From positions 18,788,501 to 18,852,500 of the forward strand of contig JAIVEN010000012.1 in assembly GCA_026686845.1 (NCBI GenBank): a DNA stretch of 64,000 bases, in the 5' to 3' direction. The position numbers and the translations under genes were made by a program. Numbering within the stretch: the first letter of the stretch is position 1; each line of letters begins with the position of its first letter. The stretch is from Adenanthera pavonina (lineage: Eukaryota > Streptophyta > Magnoliopsida > Fabales > Fabaceae). The notes beneath the pieces were generated by a model, which was not told the DNA's origin, made no database searches, and saw only the letters and a program-made list of their open reading frames with translations. This document shows positions 47,321-58,979 of the stretch, in pieces.

Positions 47321-47549
47321 AGTAAGTTTACTACTATGCAAGCCCATTTTGTCTTAGCCCAAGTCTAACCTTGTAGCTCTTGCCACAGTGCTAATGAAGT
47401 CCATTGCGGTCTAAGAAGCTTCCACCTTTCTTCCAATCTTGATCATTTTGGTCCTTCCTCCAGTCCTAGTCCGGTTCTGTACATGTCCAATGATATCTTT
47501 CTCAGTAGCTCAATAACAAGTCTAGAACAACATGTTAAAGGCCGTTACA

Positions 47550-47880
47550 ATAAAGCTCAAGGATGAATCCCTCTCCATTTGAGCTTCATCTTGTAACTTC
47601 CATGGCTTCTATTGGATGCTTAGTTGTCTTGACTTGTGTAGCTATGTTCATGTTTCCTAGCTATATGCTTCTCAGCTTGGTTTACCCATGCTTGTGTTTG
47701 GCTCTTTGGCAGTTGCCACTTTGATATCTTTGATTCTGCAACTTCCATGGTGGTTTATGCTTTTCACTGTAATATTATTGGGTGGAATCCTCCTCATGGT
47801 GACCTGATTTTACAGAATATATGGCAATATACATCCCCAGTCAAGAGCCATATAACCACTCGTGCCTCTATATAATATAT
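47550..47880 (+). pseudogene. family copy 5, 3' half
   Basis: Continues copy 5 after the LTR. It includes a segment encoding PSPFELH and TSMASIGC, then frame-shifted matches to the MFPGFA region and to LISLILQLPWW. The C-terminal stretch (FYGI-like and AIQPLLPL-like) ends at about 47880. At least two frameshifts and several stops are independent of the LTR insertion, so decay continued after it. Confidence 0.85.
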
Positions 47881-47884
47881 ATTA

Positions 47885-48389
47885 ATTTGATGCAATAGTT
47901 AGGCGCTAGCGGGCAAGATTTTGTACAATCAGATAGTTAAAACTTTGTTTGTTTGCATGTCACTCTCTTCTTTAATACTATATATGTTTGGTTGGGTGGA
48001 ATGGGTACTGTAAGGAACAGAATGGGCATGTTTCCATTCCATTGGCATGTTTGCTTGCATTTTTGAACAGTGCAATTCCATTACTATTGGTGAATGGGAT
48101 TCCAAGACTTGTGGGAATAGGCACTCATTCTAGTGGGGGAGGATGGGAATGATGAATGATTCCTAGAATGGCAATTGAAAAGTCCATAATGCCTTTACAA
48201 ATTTTCAAAATTTCAGATTTTCCTTTCACTGAAATGAAATGGAATGGAAAAGTGATATGGAACACCTACCACATTGGTGAGTCTTTTTTTTTTTTTTGGC
48301 TTTCTGGCCAATACCACATTTGCGTTGGGAGGTTTCAGTTGGCGTATAGGCTAATTCATTTTAGGACTCATTTCGTGTGTGGAATGGAA
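47885..48389. other. gene-free sequence
   Basis: No gene supported. The frame at 48156-48392 has no domain and overlaps GGAATGG-rich repeat-like sequence (about 47990-48245). Confidence 0.4.
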
Positions 48390-48392
48390 TAA

Positions 48393-48974
48393 GGGCCCAT
48401 TTGGATTTCAGTTAGTTAAAAATGAGTTTAGGTAGAATTGGTTTTGTAACGTAGTTATAATAAAAATTGATTTTGGATTAACATGTTTATGTTTGGATGA
48501 TTTATTTGATAATTGGTTTTGACAAAACTCACAATTTTTTTCTAAATTGAGCTTAAATTCTTTCTCATAGTTAATTTAATTTACTTGGACTAAAATTTAA
48601 TTTACATTTATTTAATTGAGAACATAATATATCTGATATAATATTTTATTGCATGTCATGATATATAAAAATTAAAATTTTGAAGGGATATTTTGGTTAA
48701 TAGATAGGAAAAATTCTATGGAAATTTTATTTTCCTAATTTTTTTATTTTTTCTCATCTTTATTGATATATTTTTATCTGACTTTAAAATAAATACAGAC
48801 AAAAATAAGAAAGCAGAATGGAAAAGCAGCATCCGGACTGCTTCTCCTTCAACTCCGTTTTCAGCCAAAAACACTGCCGCAACGTACTACCTTTTTTACA
48901 TCCAAACACAAACAAAAATGCAAACTTGGTTTTTGCCTTCAAACGGATTATCAGTAGTGGAAACAAACAGGCCC
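48393..48974. mobile_element. Tourist-like (PIF/Harbinger) MITE
   Basis: 582 bp. Ends GGGCCCATTTGGATTTCAG and, inverted, GGGCCTGTTTGTTTCCACT, flanked by TAA on both sides (48390-48392 and 48975-48977). The open frames at 48784-49042 overlap its right part and are not genes. Confidence 0.8.
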
Positions 48975-48979
48975 TAAGT

Positions 48980-50968
48980 GTGTTGTGTTTTGTGAGATTA
49001 AGTCACTTTTTATTATTTTATACATATCAAGAAAATAGTTAAAATTACTTTGAGTTTTTGAAATGACAATGGAGGGAGTATTTTTAATCCTTTTTATTCT
49101 TTTGTTTTTGGCGAACATTCTTTTTTAATTTTCTTTTATTATATATTGAGATAGCCCCAATTGAAGAGAGGATCCATTGACAATTTGGCCTAATTGTAGA
49201 GTAATCCCGAAAGAACCGAAATTAATTAAGAGGCATATTGAGAAGCGGCGCAGAGCTTGAAGCTGAATTCTGATGTTTCAACTTCTCTATGGTGGTGTTG
49301 AAACATGTCCATTCTTCTTCGTGACACTGAGATCATAAGGCTCAGGTTAGAAAACTGCAGAAAGTGACTACTTTTGCAGCACCGGCTGCCACTTAGTAGG
49401 CCCATTTCATTTACAATCCCACTAATCACCCTTTAAAGAAAATGACGAGTCTGGTTTATGAGTAATTAATTGATTAATCATGCACCCTAGCCCTTCACAT
49501 TAAAGAAAAGAATATAGACCAACAAGATTTTAACACAATTGGTAGGTGGCTAAATCCTTTAAATATATATGGTCCTAGATTCGATTATTTGCCGTGTGTA
49601 TTAAGAAAATTTTATTGGGAAAACAAAATTTACTTAAGTGATTTTTGCATTTTAAAGAGATTAGTCTTCAATTGTCGGTTAAAAGATACCATTGGTGTTT
49701 AAAAAAAAGGAAAAGACTCTAGAATTAAAAGTAAACAGTTTTTGACATGTAAATATATATTGGAATTCAAAGTCTTAATTGAACAATGATTAATAATGTA
49801 TCGCACTATTGATCATTTGAATCTGATTTTATAGTTGTTATATGGATAATAAGTTGGAAGGATAATCCATACAATACAATTGATATATCTGCATTTCCAT
49901 TTTTTTTACCAACAGATATATATCCATATATTATCAAGTTCAGCTTAATTCTTTCTTAATTTCTTATATCCAATCCTTTCTTGATATATCAAGGTAATGT
50001 ACACAGACATTTTCTTACGTCTAGAAAACCCAAGACGTTAGATAATTTCTGTGTGCATTCTTTCCGGCTTATAAAAAAAAATTGTGTACAATAACATTAC
50101 ACATAGTATACTTTAATTACAATAAGCGTGGAGATTAGATTCCTTTGTTGCTGCCCAATGAAAATAAGTAATTACTTCATACTTTGTAGTATCACGAGAG
50201 AGGACAAGACGCAACAGACTAGTAGAGAAGCTGAATTCAATATCCTCTTTCTTGAAGACAAGAACTAAACAATACTACAATATACTTCTTCAAATTCTTT
50301 TTATATCACACTCTCAACTAATTCACGTAAATTTAGAAAGTTAGTTATATTATAAAAATATTAAAAAAATCAAGCATTTTTTTTTACTTATATTTATTAT
50401 AATAATACAATCCTTATTAAATCAAAGCTTTCAATCATTATTAAGTGGGAAAGTGTAAAACCAATTAAAACAAAGTTAAGAATATTATCATTGACCAATT
50501 ATACAAAAACTCTCATGACAATGTCAATAAATACATTATCAAAGGCAAAACAAGAACATTACAAAACATTACAAGATGTCTTATAAAAAGATCAAGAAAA
50601 ACTTTTGAAAAATGCCTTATAAAAAAAATCAGAGGGAATATATCCTATTCATATTATTATTTTTCATTATTCTTTTTTTGTAGTGAACTGTAAGTAGCTC
50701 CTGCCAGCCGTAAGGACTAATTTCCTCTAAAGTAATTAGAGTAAAGGATAGACTTATCCCAATTTGGTTTGCTTCATATATCAAGGCTATTGAAAATTGA
50801 GCCTACAACCACTTATTTAATAGACCAGCATCTCTATCACTTATACCAATTTAAATTGGTAATTTTTCATTATTCTCTAGTATCATATTTTCCATGAAAG
50901 GGAAAAAAAAAGTGCACTTGAAAATTCACTAAATTAAGATAAGAACTATTCTTTTGAATCAAATTTTT
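48980..50968. other. gene-free sequence and 3' flank of copy 6
   Basis: The least AT-rich part, at about 49200-49420, has a 67-residue open frame on the minus strand with no recognisable domain. A tRNA-promoter-like stretch lies near 49535-49610. The stretch 50262-50310 matches the 3' flank of copy 1. Confidence 0.4.
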
Positions 50969-50972
50969 TCTT

Positions 50973-51488
50973 CTAATGATTATGATTGAACATAGCATTA
51001 TGTAATGGCAAGAGTGGTTGTATGGGTCTTGGCGAAGGACGTATTTTGTCATATATTGCATAAAATTTATTGAGCAGCTTAAAAAACCCGCCTAGAAATA
51101 ATAGAATAGAGAAAATCGACCACCATGGAAGCTGCAGAATCAAAGATATCAAAGTGGCAACAGCCATAGAGCCAAACACATGCATGAGAACTCCAAACTG
51201 ATCAGCAAAACCGGGGAACATGAATTTTGATGCAGAAATCAAATAATATGCAACTGAACATGCAACAGAAGCCATGGAAGTCAGATTATGAAGCTCAAAT
51301 GGAGAGGCATTGGTCCCTGCGCTTCGTATTTGGAGGAAACCGAGTAGAATGGGAATAGTGGAAGCGAAGAAGCAGTTGGAGGAAGAAGGTTGGTAGGAGG
51401 AATTGAAGATATTGATGGCATTGAACGACACAGCGCAAGGGGTTCGCCTTCCTGAGTAATAAAAGTTATTACTCTTCCTCCATTCCAT
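50973..51488 (-). CDS. uncharacterised small multi-pass membrane protein (family copy 6)
   Basis: Intact, intronless frame of 171 residues, ATG at 51488. It is closest to copy 1: both share FYSGR-type N-termini, FKLLN after the last hydrophobic stretch and an Asn-rich tail (here NAMFNHNH). Segments are a polar Ser/Asn-rich N-terminus (1-38) and hydrophobic stretches at about 40-54, 68-90 and 97-139. Invariant motifs are SPFELH (62-67), CSVAYY (77-82), MFPGFA (90-95), LISLILQLPWWS (113-124) and PIQPLLPL (155-162). The first residues, MEWRKSNN, differ from the MSN start of copies 1 and 3, so the 5' end has diverged. Function unknown. Membrane location is inferred from hydrophobicity. Confidence 0.78.
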   Translation of the reverse strand: MEWRKSNNFYYSGRRTPCAVSFNAINIFNSSYQPSSSNCFFASTIPILLGFLQIRSAGTNASPFELHNLTSMASVACSVAYYLISASKFMFPGFADQFGVLMHVFGSMAVATLISLILQLPWWSIFSILLFLGGFFKLLNKFYAIYDKIRPSPRPIQPLLPLHNAMFNHNH

Positions 51489-51581
51489 TTCTGCCCTAGA
51501 GAAAGCTAATTCTTCTTATACTTCTCTTTCTTTTTCTCTTTTGGCAATTTGAGAAGTGCTGGAACAACCTCGCTTTCTATA

Positions 51582-51589
51582 TATTTATA
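51582..51589 (-). promoter_or_regulatory. candidate TATA box of family copy 6
   Basis: TATAAATA on the minus strand, ending 93 bp upstream of the ATG. This is further away than in copies 1, 3 and 5, so the 5' leader would be longer. Confidence 0.5.
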
Positions 51590-51779
51590 CACAAGAAGTA
51601 AGAATGCATGGAGACTCGTTCGAATGCGTGATGCAGTTCGCAAAGTCATGAACAAGAAAAGCCCTCCCTGTTTTGCTTTATTACAAATCTGACCACTATT
51701 TTATATGTAATTAAGTGGAACCCTTGTCACTTTGTCGCCACCTTCCTCTTTTCCCTGATTTAAGACAAAAATAAAACAA

Positions 51780-51950
51780 AAAACATACTATTATAGATTT
51801 AAGAAACTTGTGGATCGGAAAATTATACCAGAGGATCCTTGTTCCGTGTATTATACACTATCCTTTATAAAAGCTTCTTCCCATAATCAACCTCACTTTC
51901 ACAAAGTAAAAGATGGGAAATTTGCAAGTATTTTCCTTAGAACCAACCGA
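51780..51950. repeat. upstream cassette, copy c
   Basis: Matches 13015-13200 and the start of 11125-11620 (tatacactatc, aaaagcttcttcccataat, cacaaagtaaaagatggg). It is located 290-460 bp upstream of copy 6. Confidence 0.65.
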
Positions 51951-51958
51951 ACAAGGAA

Positions 51959-52008
51959 TTTGCCTTCCTAAATGAAAGTTATGGACACGGCTGTTCCTGT
52001 TACATATC
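51959..52008 (-). pseudogene. family copy 7, 5'-end fragment
   Basis: About 50 bp on the minus strand match the start of copy 1, from ATG through the codons for the Ser/Arg-rich N-terminus. The second codon is now TAA. It joins directly to the upstream cassette at 51780-51950, in the reverse of the order seen near copy 1. No product. Confidence 0.65.
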
Positions 52009-52009
52009 G

Positions 52010-52290
52010 TGTTCACTTCATATATGTAAAAGGCTAGCTGGGGGAAAAATATCAGAAAAGAGAGTTTTAGAATCTGACAGAAAGCTTATAAATATTAAAT
52101 TAAATAAAAACCGGGAATTGGAATTTCTATGGACATTGCTACGGCTGCAAACATTTCAATTTAGAATGTGTGACAATTTTTTTTATTAACAGCTGAATAT
52201 TTTATCCATTAAGCAACTAGAACAACGACCACATAAAAGTCTAACACCACACGAGAATCTTGAAATATTATCCTATGCTCTGGCCAAAAA
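52010..52290. other. gene-free sequence
   Basis: Nothing supported. Confidence 0.4.
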
Positions 52291-52291
52291 G

Positions 52292-53617
52292 AAATATTCT
52301 CCTATACACATGAGGCTTGAGGTTATTTACTTGGATTTATACCCTCTTCATACTTTTTCTTCTATCTCTTTCTATAAATAATCTCTTTCTTTAGTTATAG
52401 TCGAATGGCAGAGAAATAGTCTATAAATATACAATATATTTAATTTAATGATCTATATTTATTATAATAATTGGAATGCTCTTAAAAATAATATCAAAAT
52501 ACTTAATCATAATAATAATTAAATAAGTAATATATTTGGTTTAATATCTCAATAAAAATATCTTTAACCGCTCAAATCAAATGGATTGAAAAGATTCTGT
52601 ATGGAGATAAATGTGAGTGTATCAGTGGTAAGTCATGGGTCATTTTTCTTCTTTCTTATTATTATTTTAAGTCATTTATATGAGTGGTAAATCATTGTCA
52701 TCCTTCTTATTTCTTTTTACTATTTTAAAACATACGCATGGCAACTTTGAGAAAAATAGGCGAGGGTGTCTCCTGCCACCCCCTCCTGCCATAGTCTTGT
52801 CCCCCTTCTGTCATTGTCTTGTCGTGGCAAGAAAAATAATTTTTTTATTTTTAATTTAAAAGTTAATGATAAAATATGTGTCCTCAGCAGCATATCTGCG
52901 GAGTTTTATTTTATCCTAATCTATCTTTTTTACTCATATATATACTGTATATCTATAAAATTGTAAAGATGCTATTTTTTACCGTAAAACATTTAAATTA
53001 AAGAAATATTCTCCTATACTCATGAGGCTTGAGATTATTTACTTGGATTTGGACTCTCTCCATACTTTCTTTTCATACATATCTCCATAAATAATCTCCT
53101 CCTTTGGTTATAGTTGAATGGCTGAAAAATAGTCTATTAATGTATAATATATTTAATTTAATAGTTTGCATTTATTATCATAAGTGAAATGTTCTTAAAA
53201 ATAAAATCAAAATACTTAATTATGATAATAATTAAATGAATAATATATTTTGGTTTAATATCTCAATTAAAAATCTTCAACCGTTCAAATCAAATGGATT
53301 AAGGAGATTGTTTATGGAGATAAATGTGAGTGGATGAGTGGTAAGTCATGGTCATCTCTCTTCTCTCTTATTATCATTTTTAAGGCATTCATATGAGCGC
53401 TCAGTCATGGTCATCTCTCTTCCCTCTTATTATCATTTTAAGGCATTCATATGAGCGGTAAGTCATCGTGGTCTTTCTTATTTCTTTTTATTATTTCAAG
53501 GCATGCGCATGGTAACTTTGAGAAAAATGGATGAGGGGTGTTTCCCACCAACCCCTATTGCCAAATATACTCCTCCCATAGCAAGAAAAATAATTTTTTA
53601 TTTTTTATTTAAAAATT
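52292..53617. repeat. ~713-bp tandem duplication
   Basis: Unit 1 is 52292-53004. Unit 2 starts at 53005 and runs to 53617, then resumes after the MULE at 54653. Both start aaatattctcctata with cc-/ttt- variants and share aaatagtctat and gagataaatgtgagtg. Both contain the GTGTCTCCTGCC-type repeat. Unit 2 has an extra internal ~57-bp duplication (53344-53457). Confidence 0.8.
52768..53000. repeat. copy of the GTGTCTCCTGCC dispersed repeat
   Basis: Starts agggtgtctcctgccaccc. The AT core has ataaaatatgtgtcctca and ctgtatatctataaaattg. The copy in the second tandem unit is at 53538-53617 plus 54653-54955. Confidence 0.55.
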
Positions 53618-54652
53618 TGAAAAAAAAACATTTTAGAACCAAAATATTCAATTAATACCATTTTAGGATCCAAACATTTCAAAATGACAGAAAGAGATCA
53701 TAGTCTTAAATTGATCAAATTTTTAAAAAAAATGACATAAATACCTTATTAAAAAAATTTAACACTTAGCTCCAACTATTTACTACTTAGATTCTACGAT
53801 TTAATATTGAGCTACCCCGATTTTATACTAAATAAATTATGTTTACTGAAGAATTCAATCAGTCAGTCCTATTGTTCGACACTCTTTTTCTTCTATTTGA
53901 TACTCAGATTCTACAATTTAATACTGAATTTCCTCGATTTTACACTGAACAAATTATAATTACTAAATAATTCAATTGATCAATTTTAGTATTTAACACT
54001 CATGTTCACTCATTTCACTCTGATATTTCCTAGTTTTACACTAAATAAATTATGATCACTAAATAATTCAACTTATCAGTCATAATATTTGACACTCAAC
54101 TCCTACTGTTTGATACTCACGTTCACCCATTTGGCACTTATACTCTCCAGTTTTATATGGAACAATAGTTAAGTGGGAAATACTGAGACTGATCAGTTGA
54201 ATTATTTAGTGATCATAATTTGTTCAGTGTAAAATCGGAGAATATCAGTGTCAAATGGGTGAATGTGAGTGTCAAATATTGGAACTGATTAGTTGAATTA
54301 TTTAGTAATCATAATTTATTTAGTGTAAAACTGTGAAAACTTAGTGTCAAATCATAAAATTTGAGTATTAAATAGAGGAAGCAGAGTGTCAAACACTAGG
54401 ATTAATTACTTAAAATTTTCATTGAACATAATGTGTTCAATGTGTAAAATCATGTTAACTCAATGTCAAATTGTGGAACCTGAATAATAAATAGTGGGAG
54501 CTAAGTGTCAAATTTTTTAACAAAGATATTTAGATCATTTCCTTTTGAAAATTTTAATCAATTTAAAATTATGGTCTTTTTTATCATTTTGGAATGTTTA
54601 GATCTTAAAATGATATTAATTGAATATTTTGGTTCTAAAATGCTATTTTCCC
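53618..54652. mobile_element. MULE/foldback element made almost wholly of long inverted arms
   Basis: 1,035 bp. Two arms of about 500 bp are inverted copies meeting near 54170. Outer ends are TGAAAAAAAAACATTTTAG on the left and, inverted, GGGAAAATAGCATTTTAG on the right. The flanking 8-bp duplication is taaaaatt (53610-53617 and 54653-54660). Each arm contains several diverged copies of a ~100-bp subrepeat (around tgatcactaaataattcaac and gtttgacactc). GGGAAAAT-type ends and an 8-9 bp target suit a Mutator-like element. No coding potential. Confidence 0.82.
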
Positions 54653-54679
54653 TAAAAATTAATGATAAAATATGTGTTT

Positions 54680-54722
54680 CATGTATCTATGCTGTCATGT
54701 ATCTATGCTGTCATGTATCTAT
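54680..54722 (+). repeat. 16-bp minisatellite
   Basis: catgtatctatgctgt, two full units plus most of a third. Confidence 0.88.
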
Positions 54723-54959
54723 ATCTTTTTTTACTCATACTGTATATCTGTAAAATTATAAAGATGCTGTTTTTTGCTGTGTAATTTTTAAATTAAAAAA
54801 ATAAAAAAAAAACATTATGAAGTTGTATTATTCTAAAAAAATTATTTTCTCATCTCTAAACCTTAAATATTAAAAACAAAAAAATTAAAAAGAAGAAAAA
54901 ATGGGAGAGGCACATGAGGGTAGGAGGTGTCTTCGCAGGAGACAACCCGGGCCCACGAG

Positions 54960-57900
54960 AAATGATAGCTAGGGATCTATTTTAAGCAACATCATGACAG
55001 TCAAGAATTTTGAAATTTGAAAATACCAATTAAGTATGTATTGATCTTCTAGAAATGCTTCGGACAAAAATTTCTCTGCTTGGTTGAAATCGAAAACATA
55101 GTTGTAAAAATAAAAAACTCAACAGCAAAAACTATACATCTTAGTTATAAAACATGGAAACCCAGTTTTCGCGCTGGGTTCCAACTTTTACATTTTAAAT
55201 ATGCAATTTTTGCAACTAAACTTCCAATTTTTATAATTGATAACTATGATTCCAATGGACTATAAGCATTTGTTTCATAGCATTTTTTTAAGATCAATAA
55301 ATGACTTCAATTGACATTTTTAAATTTGGAGGTAAAAAATGTTAATGTTTTTCAGTTTGGAAAAAACGATGTGTATTTTTTGCTACCTTTGTCACTTTTG
55401 TGACGACATATCTTTTCTTTTTAGTATTATTGTTATGTCGTAACGACGTCATTTTCTTATTTTCTAGAAATCAAAGAACAAAGTTTGGGCTTAGGTATCT
55501 GTTAATCTCCCACATCCATATTCTCTTGAGCTTGGGAGAATTTAAGGCCTGTAACGCCCCCTAAACAAAATTTCTTTTTGTTTGTATTTGAATTCTTGAC
55601 TTCAAGTCAATTTCTGGCAAAAACAAAGAGTTGATTCGATTTCCATCATTGAGAGAGAGAGAGAGTGTGTCAATTTGAATTATAAGTATTAACCTTTTAA
55701 ATAGGAAACTGTGAATTTTGAATGTTATGGTTTTATACTTGCACTTTATTCTCAACTGTACATATTTTAGTCTTATTTTTGGATCATTAATAGGATCTCA
55801 ATATTTTGCTCTTTTTGTAGGAAATTTTATTGGAAGATAATCATGTCATAATGCCACTTGAAATGCATGAAAAAAATCTTGAAGATGAAGACGTTAAATT
55901 TCTAGGCCATGACCAATTATGACATAACTTTAGGAAACATGGGAGAAAATTTGGACAGAGAGTAACTTCACCATGATGACATTGTTTCATGTCACGGTGA
56001 CTGTCACGATTTTGGCAAAGCCGTGCTTTTTGGCTAACGAAAACTCAATACGCCTAGGTTTGAAACGCCTCTCTTAATCATTTTTAGCATTTTGGACATT
56101 TGAGACTCAAGATAGAGGCTTAGGGAGCTAGGGCTTGGCTTGTGATAAAAATTTGGTGATTTATTTCCTAGCTAGTTTCTCTCTTTCTTTGCTTTCTTTG
56201 CTAAACTCTTAATGTGTAACTAAATCTTATTCTTGGAATCATTGTAGCTTTATTTATGAATTAGTTTATATTTTCTACTCTTTATTACTACATAATGATC
56301 TTTATGTTTACCCATTTGTGCTCTTCATGTTTCCATGTTGATTGGCCATCTATTGGGATTGATTTGGGTATTCTAATAGAGTTTAGAGATAAAAATAAAA
56401 TAAAATAGACCTTCAATTGAGTTTTGTGAGAATCTGAAACTTGTAATATTGGGTGGATGGTTTCTTTAATACGATAGAGATATACCTAGTAGCCTCACAT
56501 AATCAAATTAGGTTTGACATTGAGAGATATTTTGAGATAAAATTGAATCCTAAACTAGCACTAAATACCATTTATTGCAATTAAGAGCAAGTAATTCATA
56601 TACTATGAAATAAATTTAGTAACAATAATCCTAGGTTGTCTTCTTGTCTAGAATCACCACAAACATCTAACTTTAATTTAAGTTTATTTCATATGTACTT
56701 TTGCTCTTATTTTTTGAATGGCTCAAATTAAGTGAAAGTGTGACAATTGAAACTTAACTGGGTTTTGAAACCAAATTCTTGTGGAAGTGATACTCTACTC
56801 ATCATTATATTACTTGTTATGACTCGTGCTTTTGCGGCACACTGGGTGGCAAACAATAAGCAAATTTTTTTTAAATGCACTCATTATCCAGTACCTATCT
56901 TACTTCAGTGAAAGAATTTATCAAAATTTAGAATAATTCAAATTGAGTTAGGTAGAACCCAAATAGTGACAAATTTTATCATAAAGTTTTAATACAATTG
57001 CATTTTTAGAGCTCAAACTTAAAACTTTTAATTAAGAAAATATAACCTTGGGATGGGAAGCAAATTAAGATTGGGGTCAGCCACTCACAATTTTTTTTAT
57101 CTTATCTTCTTTTTTTGGGTAAAATTATCCTATCTTCTTTTCTTGCAAAGTTACTCACTTTTCTTTAATATCTATTCATTCAGATGGAATCTTGAGATAT
57201 CCTTGACTTTGGAGTCTTCTATATGTGTAAATAATTATAACCACTAATTAACCCTATTCCTAGCGAAGTTGATATTCGAACTCAAACGCGCTGTTTTTAC
57301 TAATAATAAAGTATTTGGTATTTTACCAAAAGAAAGAGTATGTGGTACAATGTATGAATGGAATGTAAAATATTGTCTTATTGTTTATTTATTTTTATTG
57401 TAGTGACAATTGGTTTATTAAAAAAAATCTTTGCAATTTTAAAAGATTATAAATATAAATTTCCATACACTTGACCAGTGTTATTCCCGCTTCTACACTG
57501 ATATTTCGGTGGCCATCGCGCCAACGAAATCAAGTCGTTTATTAGGTGCAGTTTTTTATATATGTTGGATAGCTTGGCTTTTTTTTTTTTTTCCAATATG
57601 TATTAGATAACTTGGCTATGACCAACTTCCGTTTACAAATCTTGAAGGTTTAATTATAAATGAATAAATATTAATTTGTATAAATATTTTATTTAAATGA
57701 CTTTTGTATTTCTTGTATTGAAAATTTTTTATACTAATATTATTACTAGTTATGAAATATCAATAGCTTTTTAAATTAATATAATTCAAATTATATAAAT
57801 AATTTTCATTATATATATTATATATTTTGATTTTGTGATTATATGTTTTAAAGCATTATATTTTAAAGTCTAATTTTCACATTACTCTCCATTTTTTTCA

Positions 57901-58640
57901 CCTAAATGACCTCGTATTATCTTGAAAACAATAATTTATTCATAGAAGTAAACTCTCATAAGTTTATATTATGAATTTACCTTATCTCTTTACCAGTTTG
58001 CTTAAAGTCATGAGTTTGACAATCTTGTACTTTATTCTCTCTTCATCTTGAATCTCCATATAGATAGAATCATAGAAGTAGAGTGTGCAAAACTAAATCG
58101 AACCAAATTAAATTTGATCTATTTGGTTTAGTTTATTTGATTTTTAGATTCAATTCAATTATTTTTTATAAATTTCAATAATTTTGGTTTAGATCAATCT
58201 TAGCTCTTAAAATCTAAATAAATCAAATTGAACCAAATTTTTTTTTATTTTAATTAGCATGTACTATGTACTTTTAGTGTTGAGACATTTTAATTTAATA
58301 GACAATTTAATCTAATAAATAACATCATATATAACCCACCATCACATATTATATCTTGATTCCCACTTGACCCAATATTCAAAGCCCACTATGTTTTTGT
58401 AATACCGTCCATAATATGATTATCAATTTAAGCTCTGATTAATTTAAATTGAACTATGGTCAAATCTCATTTGAAGGGGAGCTTTTCCAAAGCCCACTAT
58501 TTTTAGTGGACTCAAAATGTACAACAATATTTTCTAGCCTAAAAAATGTATGATAATATGTCATTTAGATATTTTGTTTATATGATTCAATACTTTTATT
58601 TGAATATTTTTTACATGGCATCTATGTTGTGATATTATTT
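54960..58640. other. long gene-free stretch
   Basis: No supported gene. Frames at 55080-55265, 55561-55755 and 57053-57247 have no domains. A (GA)n/(GT)n tract lies near 55652-55668. A segment around 56200-56850 looks like retroelement leader debris, but I could not prove it. The region 58090-58250 is rich in imperfect inverted copies of aaccaaat. Confidence 0.45.
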
Positions 58641-58646
58641 ATAGTA

Positions 58647-58962
58647 CGGTCAAATGGCAAATATATCCCTGTAGTATTTACGAGAAGCTGTGGATACCCT
58701 AAATAAGCTTTTGAAGCAATATTGTTCACTATATTTTAAAATCAAAGCAATTTCACCTTACATTGACAGTCAATAGTAAAGTTATAACGTTGACTGTTAG
58801 TTAGACAAGGGACCAACTTTTTTCATTTTAACATTGATTGTTAGTGTATGATAAAATTGTTTCAATTTTTAAAACATAGTGAGCAATATTGCTTCACAAG
58901 TTTGTTTTTGGTACCTATTGCTCTTCGATAAATACTTCTATAGTAGATTTGCTTTTTAGCCC
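58647..58962. mobile_element. small MULE-like MITE with exact 9-bp target duplication
   Basis: 316 bp. Left end CGGTCAAATGGCAAATATAT, inverted right end GGGCTAAAAAGCAAATCTAC. Inverted similarity runs over about 110 bp, including tgaagcaatattg. The flanks are identical 9-mers tttatagta (58638-58646 and 58963-58971). Confidence 0.85.
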
Positions 58963-58979
58963 TTTATAGTATTAGAGGT

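Larger units (their letters stand above)
42206..47549 (-). mobile_element. long LTR (probable solo, gypsy-type) inside copy 5
   Basis: Lies exactly where copy 5 loses similarity to copy 3. On the minus strand it starts TGTAACGGCCTTTAACATG and ends GCAATGTTTCA, so TG...CA. The 5-bp flanks are acaaa (42201-42205) and ataaa (47550-47554), four of five identical. No gag or pol remnants occur inside. Without the nested LTR it is about 2.95 kb, long but within the range of some gypsy-lineage LTRs. The TGTAACG-type start favours that assignment. Lineage not proven. Confidence 0.65.

Noticed and set aside
49226..49429. 67-residue frame on the minus strand in a less AT-rich patch
   Set aside because: No recognisable motif and no second copy. 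Could be part of an unknown exon, but the evidence is too thin.
49535..49610. Another A-box/B-box-like stretch (ggtaggtggctaaatcc and agattcgatt)
   Set aside because: Same reasons. No cloverleaf and no boundaries.
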